From Ramlibacter rhizophilus (GTDB lineage Bacteria > Pseudomonadota > Gammaproteobacteria > Burkholderiales > Burkholderiaceae_C): a stretch of 64,000 nucleotides of DNA. The stretch lies in the NCBI RefSeq assembly GCF_004681965.1, contig NZ_SMLL01000007.1, forward strand, positions 1-64,000, read 5' to 3'. Below the pieces are notes generated by a model. It did not search any database. It was not told where the DNA came from and worked only from the letters and a program-made list of their open reading frames with translations. Within the stretch, counting starts at the first letter, position 1. Each line of letters starts with the position of its first letter. This document shows positions 31,574 through 39,361 of this stretch, one piece after another. The translations under genes and the position numbers were made by a program.

Positions 31574-33043
31574 ATGACCGACAAGCTCCAGACCCTGATC
31601 GCCGGCCGCTGGCGCGACGCGAGCGGCCCCGCCTACGAGACCGAGTACCCGCACGACGGCAGCGTCGTCGCGCGCCTGCATGCCGCCACCGCGGCCGACG
31701 TGGACGAGGCCGTGCAGGCCGCCGAGAAGGCGCGCCGCGAGGCGCCCTGGGCGGGCCTGAAGCGCCACGAACGCGCGGGCATCCTGCACCGCATCGCCGG
31801 CGGCATCCGCGCACGCGCCGAGGAACTCGCGCAGCTGCAGCGGCTGGACAACGGCAAGCCGATCAACGAGACCCGCGCGCTCGTGGCCAGTGCCGCCGGC
31901 ACCTTCCAGTTCTTCGCGGCGGCCTGCGAGACCTGGGAAGACCAGCTCACGCCCGCGCGCGGCGACTACCTCACCATGAGCGTGCACGAGCCGCTCGGCG
32001 TGGTGGGCGCCATCACGCCCTGGAACTCACCCATCGCCAGCGAGGCGCAGAAGCTCGCACCGGCGCTGGCGGCCGGCTGTGCGGTGGTGTTCAAGCCGGC
32101 CGAGATCACGCCGCGCATGGCCATCGAGCTGGCGAAGATCGCCGAGGAAGCCGGCGTTCCGCCCGGCATCGTGAGCGTGCTGCCGGGCAAGGGCTCCATC
32201 GTGGGCGACGCGCTGGTCAAGCACCCGCTCGTCAAGCGCATCGCCTTCACCGGCGGCACCACGGTGGGCCTGGGCATCCAGCGCCTGGCCGCCGAGAAGC
32301 TCATGCCCACCTCGCTGGAACTGGGGGGCAAGTCACCCACCATCGTCTGCGCGGATGCGGACCTGGACCATGCGGTCAAGGGCGTGCTGTACGGGATCTT
32401 CAGCTCCTCGGGCGAGTCCTGCATCGCCGGCTCCCGCGCCTTCGTGCACGCCAGCGTGTACGAGGAGTTCAAGCGGCGGCTGCTCGCCGGCGTGGCGCAA
32501 TTGCGCGTGGGCGACCCCGCGAGCGAACGCACGCAGATGGGGCCGCTGGTGAACCAGGGCCACCGCGCGAGCGTGGAGCGCTTCGTCGCGCTGGGGCGCG
32601 AGGAGGGCGGGCGCGTGCTGGCCGGCGGGCAACGTCCGGAGGGCGCGCCCTTCGCAAAGGGCAGCTACTACCTCCCTACGGTGTTCGAGGGCCTGCGCAA
32701 CGACGCGCGCATGTGCCAGGAGGAGATCTTCGGCCCGGTGCTGGCGCTGCTGCCGTGGGAGGACGAAGCGGACCTGATCGCGCAGGCCAACGACAGCGTG
32801 TTCGGCCTGGCCTCGGGCATCTGGACCGGGGACTACCGCAGGGCCTGGCGCATCGGATCGGCGCTGCAGACGGGCACCGTCTGGGTCAACACCTACAAGG
32901 TCTTCTCGGTCAGCACGCCGTTCGGCGGCGTGAAGCAGAGTGGCACGGGGCGGGAGAAGGGTCGCCTGGGGATCCTGGAATACACGGCACAGAAGAGTTT
33001 CTATTGGGGGATGAACGAGGCGCCGCTGCCATGGGCGGATTGA
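31574..33043 (+). CDS. NAD(P)-dependent aldehyde dehydrogenase
   Basis: This is a 489-aa ALDH with Asn151 (GAITPWNSP), the general-base Glu249 (PTSLELGGKSP) and nucleophile Cys283 (FSSSGESCIAGSR). PFGGVKQSGTGREKG lies near the C-terminus. It resembles betaine-aldehyde and hydroxymuconic-semialdehyde dehydrogenases. Following the ThDP enzyme, it may oxidise the aldehyde made by decarboxylation, or a ring-cleavage semialdehyde. ATG 31574 was chosen as the start giving normal ALDH length. It is followed by a repeat cluster before the next gene. Confidence 0.9.
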   Translation: MTDKLQTLIAGRWRDASGPAYETEYPHDGSVVARLHAATAADVDEAVQAAEKARREAPWAGLKRHERAGILHRIAGGIRARAEELAQLQRLDNGKPINETRALVASAAGTFQFFAAACETWEDQLTPARGDYLTMSVHEPLGVVGAITPWNSPIASEAQKLAPALAAGCAVVFKPAEITPRMAIELAKIAEEAGVPPGIVSVLPGKGSIVGDALVKHPLVKRIAFTGGTTVGLGIQRLAAEKLMPTSLELGGKSPTIVCADADLDHAVKGVLYGIFSSSGESCIAGSRAFVHASVYEEFKRRLLAGVAQLRVGDPASERTQMGPLVNQGHRASVERFVALGREEGGRVLAGGQRPEGAPFAKGSYYLPTVFEGLRNDARMCQEEIFGPVLALLPWEDEADLIAQANDSVFGLASGIWTGDYRRAWRIGSALQTGTVWVNTYKVFSVSTPFGGVKQSGTGREKGRLGILEYTAQKSFYWGMNEAPLPWAD

Positions 33044-33064
33044 GCACGGGGCTTGCTTGGCGAT

Positions 33065-33256
33065 GGGCTTCGACAGGCTCAGCCCGAACGGGCGGGGGTG
33101 GTAGTCGATGCACCTTCAACCCGACCCCACGTGTCCCCGTTCGCCCTGAGCCTGTCGAAGGGCCCGCAACGATTCCCCACCCCCGTTCGTCCTGAGCCTG
33201 TCGAAGGGCCTGCAACGATCGCTCAACTACCGTTCGCCCTGAGCCTGTCGAAGGGC
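33065..33256. repeat. Cluster of four dispersed 27-bp repeats
   Basis: Copies sharing the core CCTGAGCCTGTCGAAGG lie at 33137-33163, 33183-33209 and 33230-33256 (same orientation). One copy in reverse orientation lies at 33065-33091 (GGGCTTCGACAGGCTCAGCC...). Related copies occur at 57786-57862 and 59498-59596. Inverted neighbours could form long hairpins. The block interrupts cluster A between the aldehyde dehydrogenase and the Bug gene and probably ends or tunes that transcript. Confidence 0.85.
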
Positions 33257-33285
33257 ATCACCAACCCAACCCCCAGAACAACACC

Positions 33286-34245
33286 ATGATCACCCGCCGC
33301 TTCCTCGCCCTCGCCGCCCTCGCCGTCGCCACCTCGACAGCCTTCGCCCAGCCCGCCAGCCGAATCATCATCGTCGCCCCCTTCCCCCCCGGCGGCCCCG
33401 TGGACACGCTCTCGCGCCTGCTCGCCGACGGCCTGCAGAAGAAGCAGGGCCGCACCGCGCTGGTGGAGAACGTGCCGGGCGGAGCCGGCAACATCGGGAT
33501 CGACCGCGTCAAGCGCGCCAGGCCCGATGGCGACACGCTGCTGGTCATCCCTGCCGGCAACCTCACCATCAACCCCACGTTGATGCCGAACTTCCCCTTC
33601 GACATCCAGCGCGACTTCGTGCCCGTGACCATGCTGGCCACCGCACCCAATGTGCTGGTCGCCGGCCCGGGCGCGGGGGTGAAGAACGTGCAGGAGCTGC
33701 TCGCCCAGGCCAAGGCCAAGCCCGGCACGCTGTCCTACGCCTCGCCGGGCGTGGGCAGCGGCCTGCACCTGGCCGGCGAACTTTTCAAGCAGCAGACCGG
33801 CGCCGACATCCTTCACGTGCCCTACAAGGGCACGGGCCCCGCGCTCAACGACGTGCTGGGCGGCACGGTGCCGCTGATGTTCAGCAACCTGCCGGCCACG
33901 CTGGGCCACATCAAGAGCGGCAAGCTGGTGGCGCTGGGCGTGACCGACAAGCAGCGCACCTCGGTGGCGCCCGAGATCCCCACGCTGCTGGAGCAGGGCG
34001 TCAAGGGCGTGGAGGTCACCTCCTGGTATGGCCTGATGGCCCCGGCCGGCACGCCCGCCGAGGTGGCGGCGCGCCTGGCGAAGGACGCGCAGGACATCCT
34101 TTCCCAGCCCGCGGTGCGCGAGCAGCTCAAGGCGCAGGGCCTGCAGCCGGTCACCATGACGCCGGCCGAATACGCCGCGCACATCCAGGCCGAGACCGCC
34201 ACCTGGGCCGGCATCCTCAAGAGCCGGAACATCAAGGCGGAGTAA
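33286..34245 (+). CDS. Bug/TctC-family periplasmic solute-binding protein
   Basis: This 319-aa protein has a signal peptide (ITRRFLALAALAVATSTAFA, cleaved before QPASR). Bug motifs include IVAPFPPGGPVDTLSRLLAD, NVPGGAGNIGIDRVKRARPD, GTLSYASPGVGSGLHLAGEL and HVPYKGTGPALNDVLGG. Bug proteins bind carboxylates or other small molecules for tripartite tricarboxylate transporters or as sensors. No TctA/TctB membrane genes are present anywhere in the window. The next gene starts 3 nt after its stop. Confidence 0.9.
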   Translation: MITRRFLALAALAVATSTAFAQPASRIIIVAPFPPGGPVDTLSRLLADGLQKKQGRTALVENVPGGAGNIGIDRVKRARPDGDTLLVIPAGNLTINPTLMPNFPFDIQRDFVPVTMLATAPNVLVAGPGAGVKNVQELLAQAKAKPGTLSYASPGVGSGLHLAGELFKQQTGADILHVPYKGTGPALNDVLGGTVPLMFSNLPATLGHIKSGKLVALGVTDKQRTSVAPEIPTLLEQGVKGVEVTSWYGLMAPAGTPAEVAARLAKDAQDILSQPAVREQLKAQGLQPVTMTPAEYAAHIQAETATWAGILKSRNIKAE

Positions 34246-34248
34246 GGC

Positions 34249-34584
34249 ATGGCCGACGCGGATGCGCCCAACCCCAACGTGCTGCTCACCATCGTGCTCA
34301 AGCACCACGCCGGCCTGGTGCTCGACGAGGTGCAGGCCCGCCTGAAGGCCGCTGACTGGTGGGAGCGCTTTCCCGTCCCGGGCACGCGCGTGGTCTCGTG
34401 GACCGTGGCCATGGGCTTCGGCCAGATCGTCACGCTGGAAGTGCCGCCGCATCTGCTGGGCCAGGTGAACGTGGAGCTGGAGCGCTCGGCCTGGGGCGTG
34501 TTCCGGACCGAGGTCTATCCGAGCTACGACTTCGTGCCGGTGCGCGAGCGCATCAAGGAACGCGTGCGCCAGGGAGGCCAGTGA
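34249..34584 (+). CDS. Small conserved-looking protein of unknown function
   Basis: I do not recognise this 111-residue family. The sequence alternates beta-like and helical stretches (LLTIVLKHHAGLVLDEVQAR, FGQIVTLEVPPHLLGQVNVE), has no signal peptide or TM segment, and ends in a basic helix (RERIKERVRQGG). A ferredoxin-like or dimeric alpha+beta fold is a guess from the pattern. It starts 3 nt after the Bug gene and 16 nt before the RidA-like gene, so it is very likely a real operon member. Confidence 0.7.
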   Translation: MADADAPNPNVLLTIVLKHHAGLVLDEVQARLKAADWWERFPVPGTRVVSWTVAMGFGQIVTLEVPPHLLGQVNVELERSAWGVFRTEVYPSYDFVPVRERIKERVRQGGQ

Positions 34585-34600
34585 GGCCAATGAGGACGCC

Positions 34601-35044
34601 ATGAGCAGCACCCCCGTCGCAAAGATCCGTTCGGCCCGCGTGCCGGACCTGCCCACCGCCTCCTGGACCAATGCCTTTCGCATCGGCCAGGAAGTGATCA
34701 TGTCGGGCGCCACCGCGCACCCGGCCACCCGCGAGGCGGCCGCGCGGGGCGAGCCCCTGGGCGCCTACGAGCAGACCCTGCACGTGCTGGGCAAGCTGGA
34801 GGCGCTGGTGACGGCTGCCGGCGGCCACCGGCACAACATCGTCAAGACGGTGGTCTACATCACCGACATCGCGGACAAGGACGAGGTCGGCCGTGCGCGG
34901 CGCGACTTCTTCCGCGGCCACTATCCCTGCTCCACACTGGTGGCCGTGAGCGCGCTGGTGTTTCCCGAGCTGCGGGTGGAGGTCGATGCCTGGGCACGGC
35001 TGGACGTGGACCTGCGCGACGCACGGCCGCTGGACGGCGCCTGA
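34601..35044 (+). CDS. RidA/YjgF-family protein lacking the key arginine
   Basis: The protein has 147 residues. The Rid fold is clear (EVIMSGATAH, VKTVVYITDIADKDEVGRAR, LRVEVDAWARL). In true RidA enamine/imine deaminases an arginine in the PAR(S/T) segment binds the substrate carboxylate; here the aligned segment is YPCSTLVAV, with Ser111 at that position. It is therefore probably not a standard imine deaminase and may have another substrate or a structural role. It lies in cluster A between a small unknown and an atypical SDR. Confidence 0.82.
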   Translation: MSSTPVAKIRSARVPDLPTASWTNAFRIGQEVIMSGATAHPATREAAARGEPLGAYEQTLHVLGKLEALVTAAGGHRHNIVKTVVYITDIADKDEVGRARRDFFRGHYPCSTLVAVSALVFPELRVEVDAWARLDVDLRDARPLDGA

Positions 35045-35054
35045 AGGAAAAGCC

Positions 35055-35834
35055 ATGGACCTGGGGATCGCGGGCCGCAAGGCCTTGGTGTGCGGGGCCA
35101 GTGCCGGCCTGGGCCTGGCCTGCGCGCGGGCGCTGGTGGCCGAGGGCGTGCACGTGGTGCTCGCGGCGCGCACGGAGGGACCGCTGCGCCTGGCCGCGTC
35201 CGACCTGGCGGTGCAGGGCGCAGGGAAGGTCGATTGGGTGGCCGCCGACGTCACCACCGCCGAAGGGCGCGCCAGGATCTTCGCCGCGCATGCCGACTTC
35301 GACATCCTGGTGACCAACGCCTCGGGCCCGCCGGCGGGCGACTTTCGCGACTGGTCGCGCGAGGACTGGATCGCCGCGGTGGATGCGAACATGCTCGCCC
35401 CCATCGAGCTGATCAAGGCCACGGTGGACGGCATGATGGCGCGCGGCTTCGGCCGCATCGTCAACCTCACCTCCAGCGCGGTGAAGTCGCCGCTGGAGAT
35501 CCTGGGCCTGTCCAACGGCGCGCGCGCCGGCCTCACCGGTTTCGTGGCCGGCCTGGCGCGCAGCGTGGTGGCCCGGGGCGTGACCATCAACAACCTGCTG
35601 CCCGGCACCTTCGACACCGCGCGGCTGGCGAGCAACCAGGCCGCGCAGGCGCGGCGCGAAGGCATCAGCACCGAGGAGTTCCGCGCGCGCCGCCTGGCCA
35701 AGCACCCCGCCCGGCGCTTCGGCCAGCCCGACGAGCTGGGCAAGACCTGCGCCTTCCTGTGCAGCGTGCACGCGGGCTACATCAACGGGCAGAACGTGCT
35801 GATCGACGGGGGTTCATTCCCCGGCGTTTTCTGA
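35055..35834 (+). CDS. Atypical SDR lacking the Tyr-x3-Lys pair
   Basis: The protein has 259 residues. The cofactor motif (KALVCGASAGLGLACARAL) and NAS motif (LVTNASGPP) are normal, and the C-terminal CSVHAGYINGQNVLIDGGSF is SDR-like. At the active site, the segment NLTSSAVKSPLEILGLSNGA is followed by RAGLTGF. This puts Ser153 and Arg157 where Tyr and Lys are expected. Such sequences form a recognisable SDR subgroup whose chemistry must differ or which may not be reductases. AAGGAAA precedes ATG 35055. The 3' end overlaps the convergent orphan gene by 21 nt. Confidence 0.85.
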   Translation: MDLGIAGRKALVCGASAGLGLACARALVAEGVHVVLAARTEGPLRLAASDLAVQGAGKVDWVAADVTTAEGRARIFAAHADFDILVTNASGPPAGDFRDWSREDWIAAVDANMLAPIELIKATVDGMMARGFGRIVNLTSSAVKSPLEILGLSNGARAGLTGFVAGLARSVVARGVTINNLLPGTFDTARLASNQAAQARREGISTEEFRARRLAKHPARRFGQPDELGKTCAFLCSVHAGYINGQNVLIDGGSFPGVF

Positions 35835-37475
35835 GAGCTCCGAGGCGCGGACGGACTGCAGGCTGCGCTGGCGGACCTCCTCGATCAGGTGGGGCCGCAA
35901 CTCCGCGTCGGATTCCTTGCGCACACGCGCCAGCCACTGCGCCAGCACGGCAGGCGCGGGCGGCGGGCCGTCGGGCGCGATGCGCTGCTCGATCTGCCAG
36001 GCCAGCAGGCGTTCGGGCCAGGACAGGCTCGTGGCGAGGTCCCAGGGATCGAGCCGCATGGACAAGCGAAGGCCCAGGTGCGCGGCCGCCATGTCCGGTG
36101 CGCGCGCGTGGCCGGTGCGCGCCTTGGTGTCGCAGGCGTGCAGCAGTTCTTCCATCTCCTCGTCCTCGTCGAGTTCGCCACCCCAGCGGCAGGCCAGCTC
36201 ACCACGCAGCGCGAGCGGCAACTCGGGGGCGTTGGCCGCCGTGGCCAGCAACTGCTTTTCGGTGGGCGAGGGCACCGGTATGTCGCCGCACCGGTAACGT
36301 TCCACGTCGAGCTCGACCAGCAGGCAGACCAGCCGCTCCCGCTCGATGGGGGCGAGGCGCTGGCTGACCGTGAAGACGCGGCCGATTTCGTCGAACTCGG
36401 CATCGTTCTCGGGGAAGGCCAGGGCCTCCAGGGGGTACAGCGATTCGCCCGGCGACACGGTGGGGTGGGTCAGGAGCGTGTGCAGCATCAGCGCGAGGTC
36501 TGACGTGGACGGTGCGCCTGCCCCCGGGCCGTTGGATGCGCAAGCCCAAGCCTCCCGCACGGTCCGCATCAGCGCCATCCGCACTTCGCTGTGGATGTCC
36601 GGCGGCAGCACGGCCACGAGGAAGGCCGCCTTCATCGCGTCCGGGCCCTGCGCGAGGGCGCGCGCCAGGCTGCGCACGAGGGTGAGGTTGTCCTCGTCCA
36701 CGAGGAAGCGAGCGGTCTGCAGCGGCTCCGCGAGCGGATGGCCCGCAATGACCATCGGGAACAACCGGCTCAGGTGCCAGCAGAGCGTGTCCGGGTCGGG
36801 TGTGGCCTTCGCGAGCGCCTGCGCCACCCGCCAGCAGGCCTGGCCCAGGGCATGCTCGTTCGCCCCTGGCGCCCTGATGGCCAGCAGCGCACGCAGCAGC
36901 ATTTCGATCGGCCGCGGCACGCAGGTGGGTGGGCGCGTGTCGGCGACCCGTTCGCAGCCGCCCAGGAGGCCGCGCACGAGGGCGTCCAGCCGCGGGTTCT
37001 TCGCCGGGGCAAGGTTAAGCAGCCGCGGCGCGAGCGCGCGGAAGACGAGGCGCCGCGCGGCGTCGGCACGGCGTGGGGTGCGGGCGTGGGCCAGGCCGCG
37101 CGCGGCGAAGGTCCGCGCAGCGGCTTCGATGTCGTCGGGATCGTGGGCGCCGGTCAGGCAGAGGTCGACGAAGCGGTCGGCACGCTCCAGTCCCAGGTGC
37201 GCCGTGGCGCGGCCAAGTGCCGTTGCAGGCGCGGGCACGATGCGGCTCGCTGCATCCGGCACAGCGCGCCGCACGGGCCGTGCGGCGCCGCAGGCAAGCA
37301 CGACGGGCCGCTCGCGCAGCTTGCGCTGCGGGGCAGGGGCGATCTGCGCGCCCAGGCCTTCGTGGACGGCGCGCGACGAGGGGATGGACGCGCGCGTGAT
37401 GGCCACGTCGAGCGGGGGCGTGGCCGGCCGGTCGGCGAGGGAGGGTGAACGGGTGCGGGAGGCTGTGGGGAGCAT
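35814..37475 (-). CDS. Orphan 553-aa protein of unknown function
   Basis: I recognise no family. The first 70 residues are rich in Ser, Pro, Arg and Ala (MLPTASRTRSPSLADRPATP). The rest is predicted mainly helical, with many Leu/Ala/Arg heptad-like stretches (for example RRLVFRALAPRLLNLAPAKN). An acidic patch sits near residue 455 (ELDEDEEMEELLHACD). There is no signal peptide or TM segment. A disordered Ser/Pro/Arg-rich N-terminus on a helical body occurs in some type III-delivered proteins, but nothing here proves secretion. An 11-bp inverted repeat ends one base before the ATG. Confidence 0.65.
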   Translation of the reverse strand: MLPTASRTRSPSLADRPATPPLDVAITRASIPSSRAVHEGLGAQIAPAPQRKLRERPVVLACGAARPVRRAVPDAASRIVPAPATALGRATAHLGLERADRFVDLCLTGAHDPDDIEAAARTFAARGLAHARTPRRADAARRLVFRALAPRLLNLAPAKNPRLDALVRGLLGGCERVADTRPPTCVPRPIEMLLRALLAIRAPGANEHALGQACWRVAQALAKATPDPDTLCWHLSRLFPMVIAGHPLAEPLQTARFLVDEDNLTLVRSLARALAQGPDAMKAAFLVAVLPPDIHSEVRMALMRTVREAWACASNGPGAGAPSTSDLALMLHTLLTHPTVSPGESLYPLEALAFPENDAEFDEIGRVFTVSQRLAPIERERLVCLLVELDVERYRCGDIPVPSPTEKQLLATAANAPELPLALRGELACRWGGELDEDEEMEELLHACDTKARTGHARAPDMAAAHLGLRLSMRLDPWDLATSLSWPERLLAWQIEQRIAPDGPPPAPAVLAQWLARVRKESDAELRPHLIEEVRQRSLQSVRASELSENAGE

Positions 37476-37476
37476 G

Positions 37477-37510
37477 GGCGCTCTTTCGGAGGCGGAGTTG
37501 AAAGAGCGCC
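37477..37510 (-). promoter_or_regulatory. 11-bp inverted repeat in the leader of the orphan gene
   Basis: On the minus strand GGCGCTCTTTC (37510-37500), a 12-nt loop and GAAAGAGCGCC (37487-37477) form a perfect 11-bp stem ending one base before the ATG at 37475. The only purine-rich stretch resembling a ribosome site (GAAAGAG) is inside the 3' arm, so the hairpin could block translation. It may equally be a protein-binding operator. Confidence 0.5.
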
Positions 37511-37546
37511 ATTGGATCGGGCCGGCACGCCGGCCTCAAGCCGGCG

Positions 37547-38011
37547 TCAGCCTGCGGCCTGCGCCTGCGACGGCGCGAGCCGGCTTCCCAAATTCGCGCA
37601 GAACTCGTCCCACAGCCGGTCGGCCTTGGTCTTCACGGCGCTCAGGCCGAAGGTGCCTAGGCGGCCGAGGATTTCCACCTTCACCTTCATGCCCAGGGCG
37701 GTGCCGCCTTCCACGGCGGCCAGCGAGATGTCGCTGCGCTGCTTGAGCGAGCTGGCCACGGCCGCGTCCTCGCCGGTGCCTTCGCTGCGCAGGAACGTGG
37801 GCGGGTGCTGCTCGACGATCTTGGTGCGCAGCTTGAACTTCGCGCTGATGAAGGAGAACTTCACCTTCATCACCGCGACGTACTCGACGTCGCTCACCAC
37901 CTCGATGGACTCCATGCCGGGCACGCAGTCGCCCATGACGGCGGGGTCCAGCAGCAGGGCCCAGACCTGTTCGGGCGTGCCGGGCAGGGTGACGTTCTTT
38001 TCAATTTCCAT
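37547..38011 (-). CDS. CoxG-like SRPBCC protein of the molybdenum hydroxylase operon
   Basis: The protein has 154 residues. The START/SRPBCC fold begins MEIEKNVTLPGTPEQVWALL and contains LDPAVMGDCVPGMESIE, the characteristic CoxG segment. CoxG-type proteins accompany CO dehydrogenase/xanthine dehydrogenase family enzymes and are implicated in membrane attachment or maturation. It is the last gene of the operon, and its start overlaps the 2Fe-2S subunit stop by 11 nt. Confidence 0.85.
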   Translation of the reverse strand: MEIEKNVTLPGTPEQVWALLLDPAVMGDCVPGMESIEVVSDVEYVAVMKVKFSFISAKFKLRTKIVEQHPPTFLRSEGTGEDAAVASSLKQRSDISLAAVEGGTALGMKVKVEILGRLGTFGLSAVKTKADRLWDEFCANLGSRLAPSQAQAAG

Positions 38012-38477
38012 GCATCTTCTCCGCGGCCACGAGGACCGATTCCACGATCTGCGTGTAGCCCGTGCACCGGCACAGGTTGCCGGCCAGGCCCTCGCGGACC
38101 TGTTCTTCCGTGGGCCGGGGGTTCGCGTCCAGCAGCGCGCAGGAGGCCATCAGCATTCCGGGCGTGCAGTAGCCGCATTGCAGGCCGCCGCAGGCCATGA
38201 AGCCTTCCTGCAGCGGGTGCAGCGTGTCGCCGCGGGCCAGGCCCTCGACGGTCTGCACCGAGCGGCCCTGCACGTGCACGGCCAGTTGCAGGCAGGACTT
38301 GACCAGCTCCCCGTCCACCCGCACCGAGCAGGCGCCGCAGGTGCCGGTCTCGCAGCCGCGCTTGGTGCCGGTCAGGTGCAGGTCCTCGCGCAGGAAGTCG
38401 GACAGCATGCGCCGGGCCGGCACCTCCGCCTCGACCTGCTCGCCGTTGACCTCGCATCGGATCGTGTGTTTGCTCAT
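38001..38477 (-). CDS. Molybdenum hydroxylase small [2Fe-2S] subunit
   Basis: The protein has 158 residues. The N-terminal plant-type ferredoxin cluster uses Cys42, Cys47, Cys50 and Cys62 (RGCETGTCGACSV). The C-terminal helical cluster uses Cys101, Cys104, Cys135 and Cys137 (LQCGYCTPGM, NLCRCTGY). It passes electrons from the Mo site in the large subunit to FAD in the medium subunit. The start overlaps the FAD-subunit stop by 4 nt, so all three subunits are translationally coupled. Confidence 0.95.
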   Translation of the reverse strand: MSKHTIRCEVNGEQVEAEVPARRMLSDFLREDLHLTGTKRGCETGTCGACSVRVDGELVKSCLQLAVHVQGRSVQTVEGLARGDTLHPLQEGFMACGGLQCGYCTPGMLMASCALLDANPRPTEEQVREGLAGNLCRCTGYTQIVESVLVAAEKMHGN

Positions 38478-39361
38478 CGCGTTTCTCCCTCGATCGGTGC
38501 CACGGCCAGGCCGAACACCTGTTCCAGCGTGCGCTGCGTGTTCACGCGCACCATCTCACGGCGGAATTCCTGTGAGCCGCGCAGGTCGTCGATCGGCTCG
38601 ATCGCCTCGGCCACGCGGGCCGCCACGTCCTCGGCCAGCCGCGGCGTGACCATGGCGCCTTCGAGCAGGGCCTCGGCCTCGCGCACGCGCTGCGGCACCG
38701 GCACCGAGGCGCCGACCACGATGCGGGCCTGCCGGCACAGCCGGCCCTCGTGCCGCGCGAGCACGGACACGTTCACCAGCGGGCGGTGCTCGGCCGCAGT
38801 GCGGCGAAAGCGGGTGTAGTGCCCGGTCGCGTCTTCGGACAGCGGCGGCACGCGCACTTCCAGCACCAGTTCGTCCGGCCCGAGGGCCGTTTCGAAGAAG
38901 TCCACCAGGAACTCCTCCACGGGCAGCACGCGTTCGCCCCGATGGTTCGCCAGCACCAGCTGCGCACCCAGGGCCATGAGGCATCCGGGCGGGTCGGTGG
39001 ACGGGTCGCCATAGCAGAGGTTGCCGCCCAGCGTGCCCTGGTGGCGCACCTGCGGGTTGGCCAGGCGCGCGGCCATGTCGGCCAGCATGGGCACGTGGCG
39101 CTGCACCAGCTCGCTGCGCGCGATGTCGATGTGGCGCGAGAGCGCGCCGATGCGCAGGCCCTCGGTGGCGTCCCAGCGGATGCCGCGCAGCGCCTCGATG
39201 CGCGCCGCCGAGACGATGTGCGTGGGCACCAGCATGCGCTGGCGCATGGCCAGCATCAGCGCCGTGCCGCCGGCCATCAGCCGGGCCTCGTCGCCCAGGT
39301 CGGCCAGCATGCGGCTGGCCTCCTGCACGGAGGTGGGCTCCAGGTAGTCGAATTCACGCAT
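38474..39361 (-). CDS. Molybdenum hydroxylase FAD-binding medium subunit
   Basis: The protein has 295 residues. FAD-binding motifs are LMAGGTALMLAMRQRMLVP and QVRHQGTLGGNLCYGDPSTD, followed by the CO-dehydrogenase flavoprotein C-terminal domain. It takes electrons from the 2Fe-2S subunit for transfer to an acceptor. Start was set at ATG 39361 (MREFDYLEP); the longer in-frame extension overlaps the large subunit and is unrelated. It overlaps the large-subunit stop by 8 nt. Confidence 0.92.
   Translation of the reverse strand: MREFDYLEPTSVQEASRMLADLGDEARLMAGGTALMLAMRQRMLVPTHIVSAARIEALRGIRWDATEGLRIGALSRHIDIARSELVQRHVPMLADMAARLANPQVRHQGTLGGNLCYGDPSTDPPGCLMALGAQLVLANHRGERVLPVEEFLVDFFETALGPDELVLEVRVPPLSEDATGHYTRFRRTAAEHRPLVNVSVLARHEGRLCRQARIVVGASVPVPQRVREAEALLEGAMVTPRLAEDVAARVAEAIEPIDDLRGSQEFRREMVRVNTQRTLEQVFGLAVAPIEGETR

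Noticed and set aside
33065..33256. CRISPR array
   Set aside because: Four similar units are present, but spacing is irregular, one unit is inverted, and the same unit occurs elsewhere as single or paired copies; it is a dispersed repeat, and no cas genes are near.
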